Of a DNA stretch of 64,000 bases, positions 1 through 8,614 are shown in pieces. Position 1 is the stretch's first letter, and each line of letters opens with the position of its first letter. The notes under the pieces are model-generated. The model saw nothing but the letters and a program-made list of their open reading frames with translations. It did not search any database and was not told where the DNA came from. This DNA comes from Spongiibacter pelagi (lineage in GTDB: Bacteria > Pseudomonadota > Gammaproteobacteria > Pseudomonadales > Spongiibacteraceae). The translations under genes were made by a program, and so were the position numbers. The stretch lies in assembly GCF_014705705.1 (NCBI RefSeq), contig NZ_JACXLD010000001.1, positions 1 to 64,000 of the forward strand. Reading direction: 5' to 3'.

Positions 1-93
1 GGGATGTTGTTTTACCGATTGTTGCAGCAGGCTGTTGCAACTGAACCGGTGACTTACGAGAACGTCGTTGTGAGGAAGGCTAAGGAGGAATAA
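1..93 (+). CDS. C-terminal tail of an unidentified protein (5' end outside window)
   Basis: The frame is open from base 1 to a TAA at 91-93 and gives about 30 residues, beginning GMLFYRLLQQAV and ending in a basic KAKEE tail. The helical, basic character and the position inside the integrated element next to a recombinase are compatible with the end of a transposase, but I do not recognise the family. No stem-loop or terminal inverted repeat is obvious in the 90 bases after it. Identity is unknown; only the presence of a coding end is proposed. Confidence 0.35.
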   Translation, partial: GMLFYRLLQQAVATEPVTYENVVVRKAKEE

Positions 94-183
94 ATGAGAG
101 GTGGAGCTAAATGGATACCCCTTATGCACATACAGTACATTTCCATTTTTACTTTGGCAACTATCCCAATTAACTATCAACGC

Positions 184-1163
184 CTAACGAAGCTTTACTG
201 CAAGGTCTTCTGCTTTTAGGTGCGTAACCGCTTCAGCATCGCCAAATCTTTGTGCCCTGTAATTGCGGATACTTCCATTATCCCAAGCCCCAGCTCAAAC
301 AGACGGCTTGTGGCCTCATGCCTCAGGTCGTGGAAGCGTAGGTCTTCAATCCCCGCTTTTTTGCATACCCGATCAAACGCCTGAGTAATTGAGTCGCTAC
401 GGATAGGGTATACCCTGCCGGAAACATGACGCGGCTCTTTTGCGAGGATTGATACTACCCTACTGGATAGAGGAATAGTCCGATCCTCGCCATTCTTCGT
501 GTCCCTCAGAGTGGCTGTGCGCCGGATCAGGTTCACATCTTCCCAGCGGAGAGCAGTAAATTCCCCTCTACGCATGCCGGTTTCAATAGCCAGTCGAATG
601 ATATTTCCAATATAGCCGCCGTACTCACTTGCAGCATTGAGCAAGCTTTCCTCTTCGCCGGGCTGTAGGCGGCGCTCTCTGGCTTTGGATTTCTTGGGCA
701 GAGCGATGGATTCGACGGGATTACCGTGCGGCAGGTAGATATCCCATTCGCGCTGAGCGATTTTAAAAATCTGGCTGAGTAGCTGAACTTCCTTTCGAAC
801 TGTATCGCTGCTGACGGTTTCCGCCCGAAAATCCCGATACTCTTTGATCGTGCCTGGTGTCACCGCCGCTAACGTCAGGTGCCCCAGGTGGCGATCAAGC
901 CGCTTCAGCCGACAATTTATTGATTCGACAGATTTTTTGGTGGGAGCCACTTCTTTGCCGTATTGAGCGATGGCCTCGGCAATGGTTGTCGTTTCGGCCT
1001 GGCTGGTGGACAGGAATACCCCCCGATCCATCTCAGACTCGACGAGGCGCGCCCACTGCTTGGCAAGGGTTAGATTTGCAAAGGTTTTGGATTGGGGCTC
1101 GTAGCCCTTGCGGCGAACTTTGGCTTGCACCTTGTTGCCGGGTCGCTTGGTGAAAGTGGCCAC
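184..1163 (-). pseudogene. Phage-type tyrosine recombinase (integrase), frameshifted at the catalytic Tyr
   Basis: Site-specific recombinase of the P4/lambda integrase type. An N-terminal Arm-binding and SAM-like core region (residues ~1-150) precedes a catalytic domain with the first Arg in TGMRRGE, the box HDLRHE and the His in GHKD. The family motif continues KRYTHL, but here the frame reads KRL-R-T and stops at 216-218. Removing one base from the Tyr codon around 226-228 explains this exactly. In the other frame the sequence continues T-H-L-K-A-E-D-L-A-V-K-L-R to a stop at 184-186, giving a normal ~326-residue integrase. The catalytic nucleophile is therefore lost, so the enzyme should be inactive unless this is a sequencing error. 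The gene starts 143 bases from the tRNA-Arg 3' end and reads away from it, as in tRNA-targeting islands. Confidence 0.85.
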
Positions 1164-1305
1164 TTTCTCACCCTGATTTCTGTCCTTGAAATACTGAGCG
1201 TCCCAGAATTGTCCCAGAAACGCAATTCACAGGATTTGGAGTCGTTTTGAGATTCCGAAAACCCCATGTATCCTACTGTTTTTATTGGATTTTTATATCT
1301 AAAAA

Positions 1306-1330
1306 TGGCCCGCCCGAGAGGATTCGAACC
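1306..1330. other. Probable attachment site (attL/attR) within tRNA-Arg 3' end
   Basis: Elements with this class of integrase usually recombine at the T-arm/acceptor end of a tRNA gene and restore it. The recombinase starts just beyond the CCA end, so the element boundary should lie within the last ~20-45 bases of the tRNA. The other boundary (a direct copy of this segment) would lie left of the window, so the exact core cannot be determined here. Confidence 0.45.
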
Positions 1331-1382
1331 TCTGACCTTTGCCTCCGGAGGGCAACGCTCTATCCAGCTGAGCTACGGGCGG
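1306..1382 (-). tRNA. tRNA-Arg (anticodon CCG)
   Basis: The reverse complement folds as a standard 77-base tRNA. It has a 7-bp acceptor stem (CCGCCCG with CGGGCGG), a D arm with AGCTCAGCTGGATAGAGC, an anticodon loop centred on CCTCCGGAG (anticodon CCG), a T arm with GGTTCGAATCC and an encoded CCA at 1306-1308. It decodes CGG. The 3' end faces the recombinase gene, so this is the likely insertion site of the element to its left, and the tRNA remains intact. Confidence 0.96.
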
Positions 1383-1586
1383 TTTAAGAGCGCGCAACTA
1401 TACCAAAGCGCCTATAGGGCGGCAATCAAACGCTAATAAATAAGGTGCTATTCGCTCTACGCAATGACACGTTCTCGCTTCAACACGTATATCTACTGAG
1501 AGATAGTTCACATTTCTGCCGGTAATCTCCAACTCAGCCCTAATGCTGATAACGGGGCCCACTCAAGTAATGAAAGGGGTCACTCC

Positions 1587-1673
1587 ATGTTTGAAGATAC
1601 GCTCAACAAAAATCTGTCTGTTCTAGTGCTTTTCATGGCCGTTATCTGCATGTTCGCACCACAAATTGTCTAA
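1587..1673 (+). CDS. 28-residue single-pass membrane mini-protein
   Basis: An ATG at 1587 follows a GAAAGGGG ribosome-binding stretch (1572-1579). The 28 codons encode a short acidic/polar start (MFEDTLNKN) and then a continuous hydrophobic segment of about 19 residues, ending APQIV. TAA lies at 1671-1673, and a strong hairpin terminator follows 20 bases later. The combination of ribosome site, ATG, one transmembrane helix and terminator argues for a real gene rather than chance. The segment from 1383 to 1748 otherwise holds no gene. Function is unknown. Small hydrophobic proteins of this size often bind and tune larger membrane complexes or act as toxins, but nothing here decides that. Confidence 0.55.
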   Translation: MFEDTLNKNLSVLVLFMAVICMFAPQIV

Positions 1674-1692
1674 AATAAGGCAATCCAAATAA

Positions 1693-1718
1693 AAAAGCCC
1701 CGGAAGTCCGGGGCTTTT
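1693..1718. terminator. Bidirectional rho-independent terminator
   Basis: The stem AAAAGCCCCGG pairs with CCGGGGCTTTT around a four-base loop. T runs occur on both strands, so it can end transcripts of the mini-gene (plus strand) and of the FKBP gene (minus strand). Confidence 0.9.
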
Positions 1719-1748
1719 CATTTCTACACTAACAAGCAAGAGCGGTAA

Positions 1749-2441
1749 TTATTTTTCGCCGATGCTGATCAGCTCTACATCAAATACCAAGGCCGCATTG
1801 GGGCCAATCATTTGACCCGCGCCACCAGCACCGTAAGCCAGCTCTGGTGGAATAAACAACTTCCACTTAGAACCCACGGTCATCAGCTGCAGGGCTTCGG
1901 TCCAGCCCGGAATCACACCACCCACTGGAAAGCTCACTGACTGGCCACGCTTGTAGGAGCTGTCGAAAATGGTGCCGTCCAACAACTTGCCTTCGTAATT
2001 TACTTCTACGGTGTCTTCCGCGGTAGGTTTGGCACCAGTGCCTTCGGTAATAACCTGGTACTGCAGGCCGCTCTCAGTAGTCACCACACCTTCAACCTTG
2101 GCATTTTGCGCCATAAAGGCTTCCGCCTCGGCCTTATTGGTTTCAGACATTGCCTGACTTTCTTCACGGCGCTTGGTCATTTGCTTCTGCTGGAACGCTT
2201 GCAGAGTGCTCATGATTTCTTCTTCGGTCATTTTCAGTTCGGTGCCAGCAATGGCATCGCGAACACCGGCACTAAACGCATCCACATCCAGATCGATTTC
2301 ATCACCGAAGCGCGATCCAATATTTACACCAATGCCGTAGCTCACCTGCGCAATTTCGCTATCCAGCTTTACTTCCGCTGTTGATTCGCCGCAGGCAACC
2401 AGCAAGCCAGACATCAGGCCTGCCACAATAATTCTTTTCAT
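1749..2441 (-). CDS. FKBP-type peptidyl-prolyl isomerase, lipoprotein (FkpA/Mip-like)
   Basis: The 230-residue protein accelerates cis-trans isomerisation of Xaa-Pro bonds and acts as a chaperone in the periplasm. It starts with a lipoprotein signal (lipobox LVAC, Cys at ~17) followed by Gly-Glu, which favours the outer membrane. Residues ~25-110 form the helical FKBP_N dimerisation domain with a Gln/Lys-rich coiled coil. Residues ~117-230 are the FKBP fold, with the conserved VEVNYEGKLLDGTIFDSS, the VIPGW turn and PPELAYG. In Pseudomonas an FKBP gene stands beside algP and an ABC-F gene; the same neighbours are present here, with this gene divergent from algP. Assignment to the family is firm; the specific clients are unknown. 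Confidence 0.9.
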   Translation of the reverse strand: MKRIIVAGLMSGLLVACGESTAEVKLDSEIAQVSYGIGVNIGSRFGDEIDLDVDAFSAGVRDAIAGTELKMTEEEIMSTLQAFQQKQMTKRREESQAMSETNKAEAEAFMAQNAKVEGVVTTESGLQYQVITEGTGAKPTAEDTVEVNYEGKLLDGTIFDSSYKRGQSVSFPVGGVIPGWTEALQLMTVGSKWKLFIPPELAYGAGGAGQMIGPNAALVFDVELISIGEK

Positions 2442-2667
2442 GAGTGTTCCTTATATTAAGTCAAACGTGCGTTATGTCAGTTAAAAGTTTAGTGCCAGCT
2501 AAACGTATTGTTACGCAAAGCAAGGGCTTAGCCGAGAGCTGCCCTAATCAGACTCAAGTTTGCCACAGCGGTTCATTCATCCCCAAACAAAATGCAAAGA
2601 AGCCGAGAATTGTTTCAAATTTAACCAAAAGCCCCTCTATATCCATAGATTCTAAGTGTCAAGTTTG

Positions 2668-2673
2668 TATAAT
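2668..2673 (+). promoter_or_regulatory. -10 element of algP-like gene
   Basis: A perfect TATAAT lies at 2668-2673, with no good -35 hexamer at 16-18 bases. Transcription would begin near 2680, right on the first in-frame ATG (2679). This supports the next ATG (2715), preceded by GTAAGAG, as the real start of the downstream gene. Confidence 0.45.
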
Positions 2674-2714
2674 GAAGAATGGCTATTTTTAACGCATTTA
2701 AACGAGTAAGAGAT

Positions 2715-3488
2715 ATGGCAAGCAATAATAAAAAAGCTGGTGCCGCTCCTAACCCTTTGGACGAGCTCAAAAAGCTGGAAGGCCAGCTAAGCGAGTTGCG
2801 GGAAAAGCAACTAAGCACGCTGGAGAAACAACTCCAAGACATTGAAAAACTTATAGAAAAACAGCAAGCCAAGACCGAAAAAGCCCGCGAAGATGTCGCC
2901 ACAAAAAAGCAGGCGCTAGCCGATAAAAAGGCCGCCAGCCCCAGCGTAATCAAGCGCGCTGAAGACAGCTTGGCCAATAGCCAAAGCAAGCTTGAAGACG
3001 AACAAGCCCAATTGGCGACCCTACGCGGCGACGCCGTTGCCTTAAAGTTGGAAATTCGCAAGGAAAAAACTGTAAGAAGAGCGGTTACTAGCGCCGAAAA
3101 AACAATAACTCCTGCGAAAACCACCAAAACAGAGGCGCCTGCAGAAGCCAAACCCGCAGCCAAGAAAGCTACCGCTGCTCCCAAGGCTACTACGGCGAAA
3201 CCTAAAGAAACTGCAGCGAAAAGCAGCAAACCAGCAGCCAAAACGACCGCTTCCAGCAAGAAAGTAACTGAGAAAGAAACGCCTGCGGCTGCAAAAAAAG
3301 AGGCCCCGGCAAGCACTAAGCCCACAAGCAGTAAGAAAGAAGCTACTGCCCCGGCTGAGACGAAGAAGCCAGAGCCGAAGCCGCTTCCCAAAGTGGAGCC
3401 GCGCAAGATTGTTCACCGCATGAGTGACATTCCAAGTCATCCAGACAAAGCGGAAGACCGGCTAGCGAGCCTGTTCGAAAACTTTTAA
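2715..3488 (+). CDS. algP: AlgP-like Lys/Ala-rich (histone H1-like) protein
   Basis: The protein has about 257 residues. Residues 1-110 are a charged coiled coil (Leu-Glu-Lys-Gln repeats). Residues ~115-230 are a low-complexity KPAAK/TKPKE-type tail resembling eukaryotic histone H1. Pseudomonas AlgP (AlgR3) has the same organisation and the same neighbours (FKBP and an ABC-F gene) and was described as a DNA-binding regulator of alginate genes. Unlike that protein, this one ends in a distinct non-repetitive tail (RKIVHRMSDIPSHPDKAED...). Start 2715 was preferred to 2679 because the promoter -10 leaves no leader for the upstream ATG and because MASNNKK resembles the AlgP N-terminus. The alanine codons vary, so long antisense frames here are artefacts. 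Confidence 0.7.
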   Translation: MASNNKKAGAAPNPLDELKKLEGQLSELREKQLSTLEKQLQDIEKLIEKQQAKTEKAREDVATKKQALADKKAASPSVIKRAEDSLANSQSKLEDEQAQLATLRGDAVALKLEIRKEKTVRRAVTSAEKTITPAKTTKTEAPAEAKPAAKKATAAPKATTAKPKETAAKSSKPAAKTTASSKKVTEKETPAAAKKEAPASTKPTSSKKEATAPAETKKPEPKPLPKVEPRKIVHRMSDIPSHPDKAEDRLASLFENF

Positions 3489-3505
3489 GCGCGATCTGCC
3501 AGTTG

Positions 3506-4006
3506 CTACTGCAGTAAAGCGGCTAATTTCTGCAGTAGCTCGCCCCGCCCTTCGCCCGGATTAAGCTCAAGGTAATGAGCAAAATTACGCCATATCGCGG
3601 CTTGATCCCCGGTGTTATCACACAATTCCCACATTTTCAGCTCGGCATTCAGACTTTCCAGCAGAGCTTTCATCAATTTCTGCTCAGCCTCCAGCTCCAA
3701 ACGTTTCAAGCCCTCATACTCCCCAGCGCTCGACTGGGTTTTGGCCTGACGCCGCCGCTCACGCAAGTCGCGCAAGGCATTCCTTTCAACATCCTCAGCA
3801 AGCTCAGACAGGCTGCCTACCACTTCAAGAGAGCATTCCCATCCCCGACCTCCAAGAAACGCGAGAGTCAGCAGCAGCGAGACATTAAAACCATAACGAT
3901 CCTGAAGCTCGAGGCAGATCGCCTCAACCCCCTCACGCCCATAGCGCTCCAGCGCAAATTGCCAAAGCGCCTTCTCCAGCTCTGATTGTAAAAAAAGTAG
4001 CTCCAA
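3506..4006 (-). CDS. TIGR02444 family protein
   Basis: A 166-residue, Leu/Glu-rich helical protein. The opening LWQFALERYGREGVEAICL and the CLELQDRYGFNVSLLL segment match the TIGR02444 family, conserved next to the ABC-F/algP genes in Pseudomonas and relatives. No catalytic motif, signal peptide or membrane helix is visible, so it is probably a cytoplasmic helical protein of unknown role. It is convergent with the algP-like gene (17 bases between stops) and divergent from yheS (53 bases), so both start regions share a short promoter region. Confidence 0.8.
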   Translation of the reverse strand: MELLFLQSELEKALWQFALERYGREGVEAICLELQDRYGFNVSLLLTLAFLGGRGWECSLEVVGSLSELAEDVERNALRDLRERRRQAKTQSSAGEYEGLKRLELEAEQKLMKALLESLNAELKMWELCDNTGDQAAIWRNFAHYLELNPGEGRGELLQKLAALLQ

Positions 4007-4059
4007 GCCCCCTCCAACACTGCTGCTTATCCCAGCAAGTCAGTATAATCGCCGCCATC

Positions 4060-5967
<1,908 letters not shown>

Positions 5968-5973
5968 AATCCC

Positions 5974-6291
5974 TTATTTAATAAGGCGAAATGCAAAGGG
6001 CACCTGAAAAGAGTCGCCCTTATAACTGCCAATAATGCCCAAAATACAGAACACCAAATGGCAAATACCAATAATGGGCAGCAGTATCAAACCGATGCCA
6101 ATAAAGCTCAGCAGATAAGCCACGATATATCCCGCCAGCACGGTGATCGACCAGTTCATCGCTTCCTTCGACTGCTCCAATACGTAGCGATCGTCTTTTT
6201 TCAGAAGATAAAAAATCAAGCCGGAGAAAATGCCAAAAAACAGCGTTCCGATCCAGCAAAGCAAGGCCATATTTTTTGAATCTTGATCCAT
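5974..6291 (-). CDS. DUF4870 family small membrane protein
   Basis: About 105 residues with three hydrophobic segments (roughly 8-28, 45-70 and 70-92) separated by the conserved LKKDDRYVLEQSKEAMNW motif, characteristic of DUF4870/Tic20-like proteins. It is an inner-membrane protein of unknown function. The ATG at 6291 is chosen over a GTG nine bases upstream because AGGGG lies eight bases before it. The gene is convergent with yheS, with six bases between stops. Confidence 0.85.
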   Translation of the reverse strand: MDQDSKNMALLCWIGTLFFGIFSGLIFYLLKKDDRYVLEQSKEAMNWSITVLAGYIVAYLLSFIGIGLILLPIIGICHLVFCILGIIGSYKGDSFQVPFAFRLIK

Positions 6292-6310
6292 CAGTGTCAC
6301 CCCTTAATCA

Positions 6311-6970
6311 TCACGCACGCTGTTGAAGATATTCCATAAAGGCCGGCATCATTTCTTGAGAAGCATGATCCAACTGCTGACTAATTTCAGAATCAGCCAT
6401 CATCGCCTGCCAAGTTTTCATGCCCGGCACATCTGCCGCCAAGTCCCAAGCATAAACCGTCTGCGCCGAAATCTCCGCCGCCACCAAACTATAGCGCAGC
6501 GCAATATCCGCCAAGGTCATTTCAGTACCCATTGCGTAGGGCGTAAAGCTGCATAACTCTGCAAGGGCGGCACAGGCTTTTTGCATTACCTCGCGGGTTT
6601 CCACTTTCATCGGCTCTGGCAGGGCTTTGCCCATTAATGCCTGCGGAAACAATTTACGGCCCGACAATTCCAAATACAGCTCAGCAATTTTCATCACCTC
6701 GCGCACTTTGGCTTGCTGCCACGCGTCTTCGGGCATCAAAGGTTTGTCAGGGTAGCGCGCCTCAAGGTAGTCGAGTATCACACTGGTTTCGCAAAGCGCT
6801 CCGCGCTCAGTTTCGATGCAGGGCACTTTACCCACCGGGCTTTTGCTCAGGTATTTGGGATCCTGCCCCGGAAACACCGTGACCTCTTCAAACTCCACAC
6901 CCTTATACAGCAGCACATGCTTGACCATATTGAAATAATTGCTAACGGCAAATCCATAAAGCTTAAGCAT
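6311..6970 (-). CDS. Glutathione S-transferase family protein
   Basis: About 219 residues, cytosolic. The N-terminal thioredoxin-like domain (1-80) has the conserved cis-Pro region KVPCIE and the glutathione gamma-glutamyl-binding motif ETSVILDYLE. The C-terminal all-helical domain follows, with TLADIALRYS near 155. Such enzymes conjugate glutathione to electrophiles or reduce mixed disulfides; the substrate cannot be read from the sequence. The ATG at 6970 (MLKLYGF) is used rather than 6982 because family proteins begin at this strand and a G-rich site precedes it. gshB, which makes glutathione, lies 14 kb away. Confidence 0.88.
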   Translation of the reverse strand: MLKLYGFAVSNYFNMVKHVLLYKGVEFEEVTVFPGQDPKYLSKSPVGKVPCIETERGALCETSVILDYLEARYPDKPLMPEDAWQQAKVREVMKIAELYLELSGRKLFPQALMGKALPEPMKVETREVMQKACAALAELCSFTPYAMGTEMTLADIALRYSLVAAEISAQTVYAWDLAADVPGMKTWQAMMADSEISQQLDHASQEMMPAFMEYLQQRA

Positions 6971-7126
6971 GAAAACCCCCATTGGCTGATTGTTGTTCTA
7001 GCAAGCACTATAGAAAGGAAACCTTTACGGCCACAAGCACAATCCATCGCATATTTAGAAAAAATCCAAGTACCGGCTATGGAGTAGCCAATGGAATTGT
7101 GTCGAAGCAAAGCATTAGCTAGAGTA

Positions 7127-7174
7127 CTTGGTCAATAAAAAGCTCGGCCACTAAAATGCTCGGCCAATACCAAG
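7127..7174. repeat. Three tandem copies of a 16-bp repeat upstream of a methyltransferase gene
   Basis: Copies lie at 7127-7142, 7143-7158 and 7159-7174, with approximate consensus CTCGGCCAATAAAAAG. Copies two and three share CTCGGCCA exactly, and copy one begins CTTGGTCAATAAAAAG. The array ends 25 bases before the ATG at 7200. One and a half helical turns per unit and the position suggest a protein-binding array or a slippage product; no repressor gene is adjacent. Confidence 0.7.
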
Positions 7175-7199
7175 GCCCAGCAATCAGAAAGGAAGAATT

Positions 7200-7817
7200 A
7201 TGGCGCTGTCACTGCCAATCAATATTGAAGAGGTTAAAGGCTTTCTGGCCGAGGATGAAGCTCAGGCACTATATGACTACGCCCTTTCCGTTGCCGAGCG
7301 TGGCCCGCTACTTGAGGTGGGCAGCTACTGCGGCAAATCCACCATCTATCTCGGCATGGCCTGCCAGCAGAAAAACAGCCAAGTCTTTGCTGTCGACCAT
7401 CATATCGGCTCAGAAGAACATCAGCTTGGCGAGATGTTTCACGACCCCGATTTATACAATGCCACCGATGGCATATTCGACACCTTCGCGGAATTTCGGC
7501 GCAATATCCGCCGCTGCAACTTGCAGGACGTGGTCGTACCTTTAGTCGCCCCTTCCGAGGTCTGCGCCAAATTCTGGACGACGCCTCTATCAATGGTTTT
7601 TATCGATGGCGGCCACAGCCTTGATGCTGCACTAAATGATTTTCGCTGCTGGAGTGGCCATGTAATGCGCGGCGGCCTGCTAGCCATTCACGATTTATTC
7701 CCCGCACCGGAAAAAGGTGGCCAAGCACCCATCGGCATTTATCGGCTGGCCTTGCAATCAGGTTTATTTGAAAGCGTCGCCCGCGTAAATTCACTGGGCA
7801 TTCTGCGCCGCTTATAA
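7200..7817 (+). CDS. Class I SAM-dependent methyltransferase (Methyltransf_24-like)
   Basis: 205 residues with no signal peptide. Motif I is LLEVGSYCGKST (~37), acidic motif II is AVDHH (~64), and IDGGHSLDA (~134) is the metal/substrate loop seen in the CmcI/O-methyltransferase-like Methyltransf_24 group. The C-terminus has GGLLAIHD. Substrate unknown. The ATG at 7200 follows AAAGGAAG. It stands alone and is convergent with the oxygenase gene (four bases between ends). The repeat array directly upstream suggests specific control. Confidence 0.82.
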   Translation: MALSLPINIEEVKGFLAEDEAQALYDYALSVAERGPLLEVGSYCGKSTIYLGMACQQKNSQVFAVDHHIGSEEHQLGEMFHDPDLYNATDGIFDTFAEFRRNIRRCNLQDVVVPLVAPSEVCAKFWTTPLSMVFIDGGHSLDAALNDFRCWSGHVMRGGLLAIHDLFPAPEKGGQAPIGIYRLALQSGLFESVARVNSLGILRRL

Positions 7818-7821
7818 AACG

Positions 7822-8487
7822 TTACTGAGGCGGGTTGAGCTGGCCATTGATGGAATCATTCACCCGGAACCAGCCGGCAATGCTGTAGCGTTGCCGATGG
7901 GCAACGACTACCTCATGGGGAACACGGTCGCTGAGAAAAACCACCAACGTCCCCATCAGCGGCAGAATGCTGTCCACCACCTGCTCTTCACCGTCGCGCT
8001 TATCGTAGATCAAAAGCTGACCACCATCGGCCACGGTCCAACCCGGATTCAAATAGGTCACCGTAGACAGAACCCGATTGGTGCGCCCCTGAAAAGCATC
8101 AAGATGCTTCTTATAAAACGCCCCCGGCGCATAACGGGCAAAATGGCATTCATAATCAAACAAGCCGAGAAACAAGCGCCGATTCATGGCCTCGCGCAGG
8201 CTTTCCATCCAGTCGAGATAATCGCGCTCTAACTCATCGGCACCGGTAAACCAGTGGATTTCATCGCTGCGAACAAAACGGTTCTTTTGAAAATCCCCAG
8301 AACGACCAATACCGGCCGAGCGAAATTCCGCATCTTCCATATCGATCACGCGCAGCAACAAGCGCTCAGCAAGCTCGGGCGGCACCGCTCCCGGCAATTC
8401 CATATAGCCACGCGTCTCCAGCGCCTCGGCCAAGGCATCAAAAGACGATTCACGCTGCGGATCAAAGGCTAAAAGTTCGGCGCTCAC
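7822..8487 (-). CDS. 2-oxoglutarate/Fe(II)-dependent dioxygenase (prolyl 4-hydroxylase-like)
   Basis: 221 residues. The double-stranded beta-helix fold carries the metal ligands HLD (~133), the distal His in RVPHEV (~193) and the 2OG-binding Arg in RYSIAGWFR. Proteins of this P4Hc/SM-20-like group hydroxylate proteins or small molecules using Fe(II), O2 and 2-oxoglutarate. The residue YAPG before the HxD and the GGQLLIYD strand agree. The gene is divergent from argA, as in Pseudomonas, where a similar oxygenase adjoins argA. Substrate unknown. Confidence 0.88.
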   Translation of the reverse strand: MSAELLAFDPQRESSFDALAEALETRGYMELPGAVPPELAERLLLRVIDMEDAEFRSAGIGRSGDFQKNRFVRSDEIHWFTGADELERDYLDWMESLREAMNRRLFLGLFDYECHFARYAPGAFYKKHLDAFQGRTNRVLSTVTYLNPGWTVADGGQLLIYDKRDGEEQVVDSILPLMGTLVVFLSDRVPHEVVVAHRQRYSIAGWFRVNDSINGQLNPPQ

Positions 8488-8614
8488 GGCAAACTCGCTC
8501 TAAAAAACGCCTATATACGCTTAATTCTTCCGCCGGTCATCAACTAATTGACTCTGTCACCTATTTATCTACACTGCCGGTAACTTCTTATTTTGCACAC
8601 GCAGCGACAGCAAC

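Noticed and set aside
2621..3406. Long minus-strand frame (261 codons) opposite the AlgP-like gene
   Set aside because: It is a product of the repetitive Lys/Ala/Thr codons of the plus-strand gene; it is Ser/Leu/Phe-rich low complexity and lacks a ribosome site.
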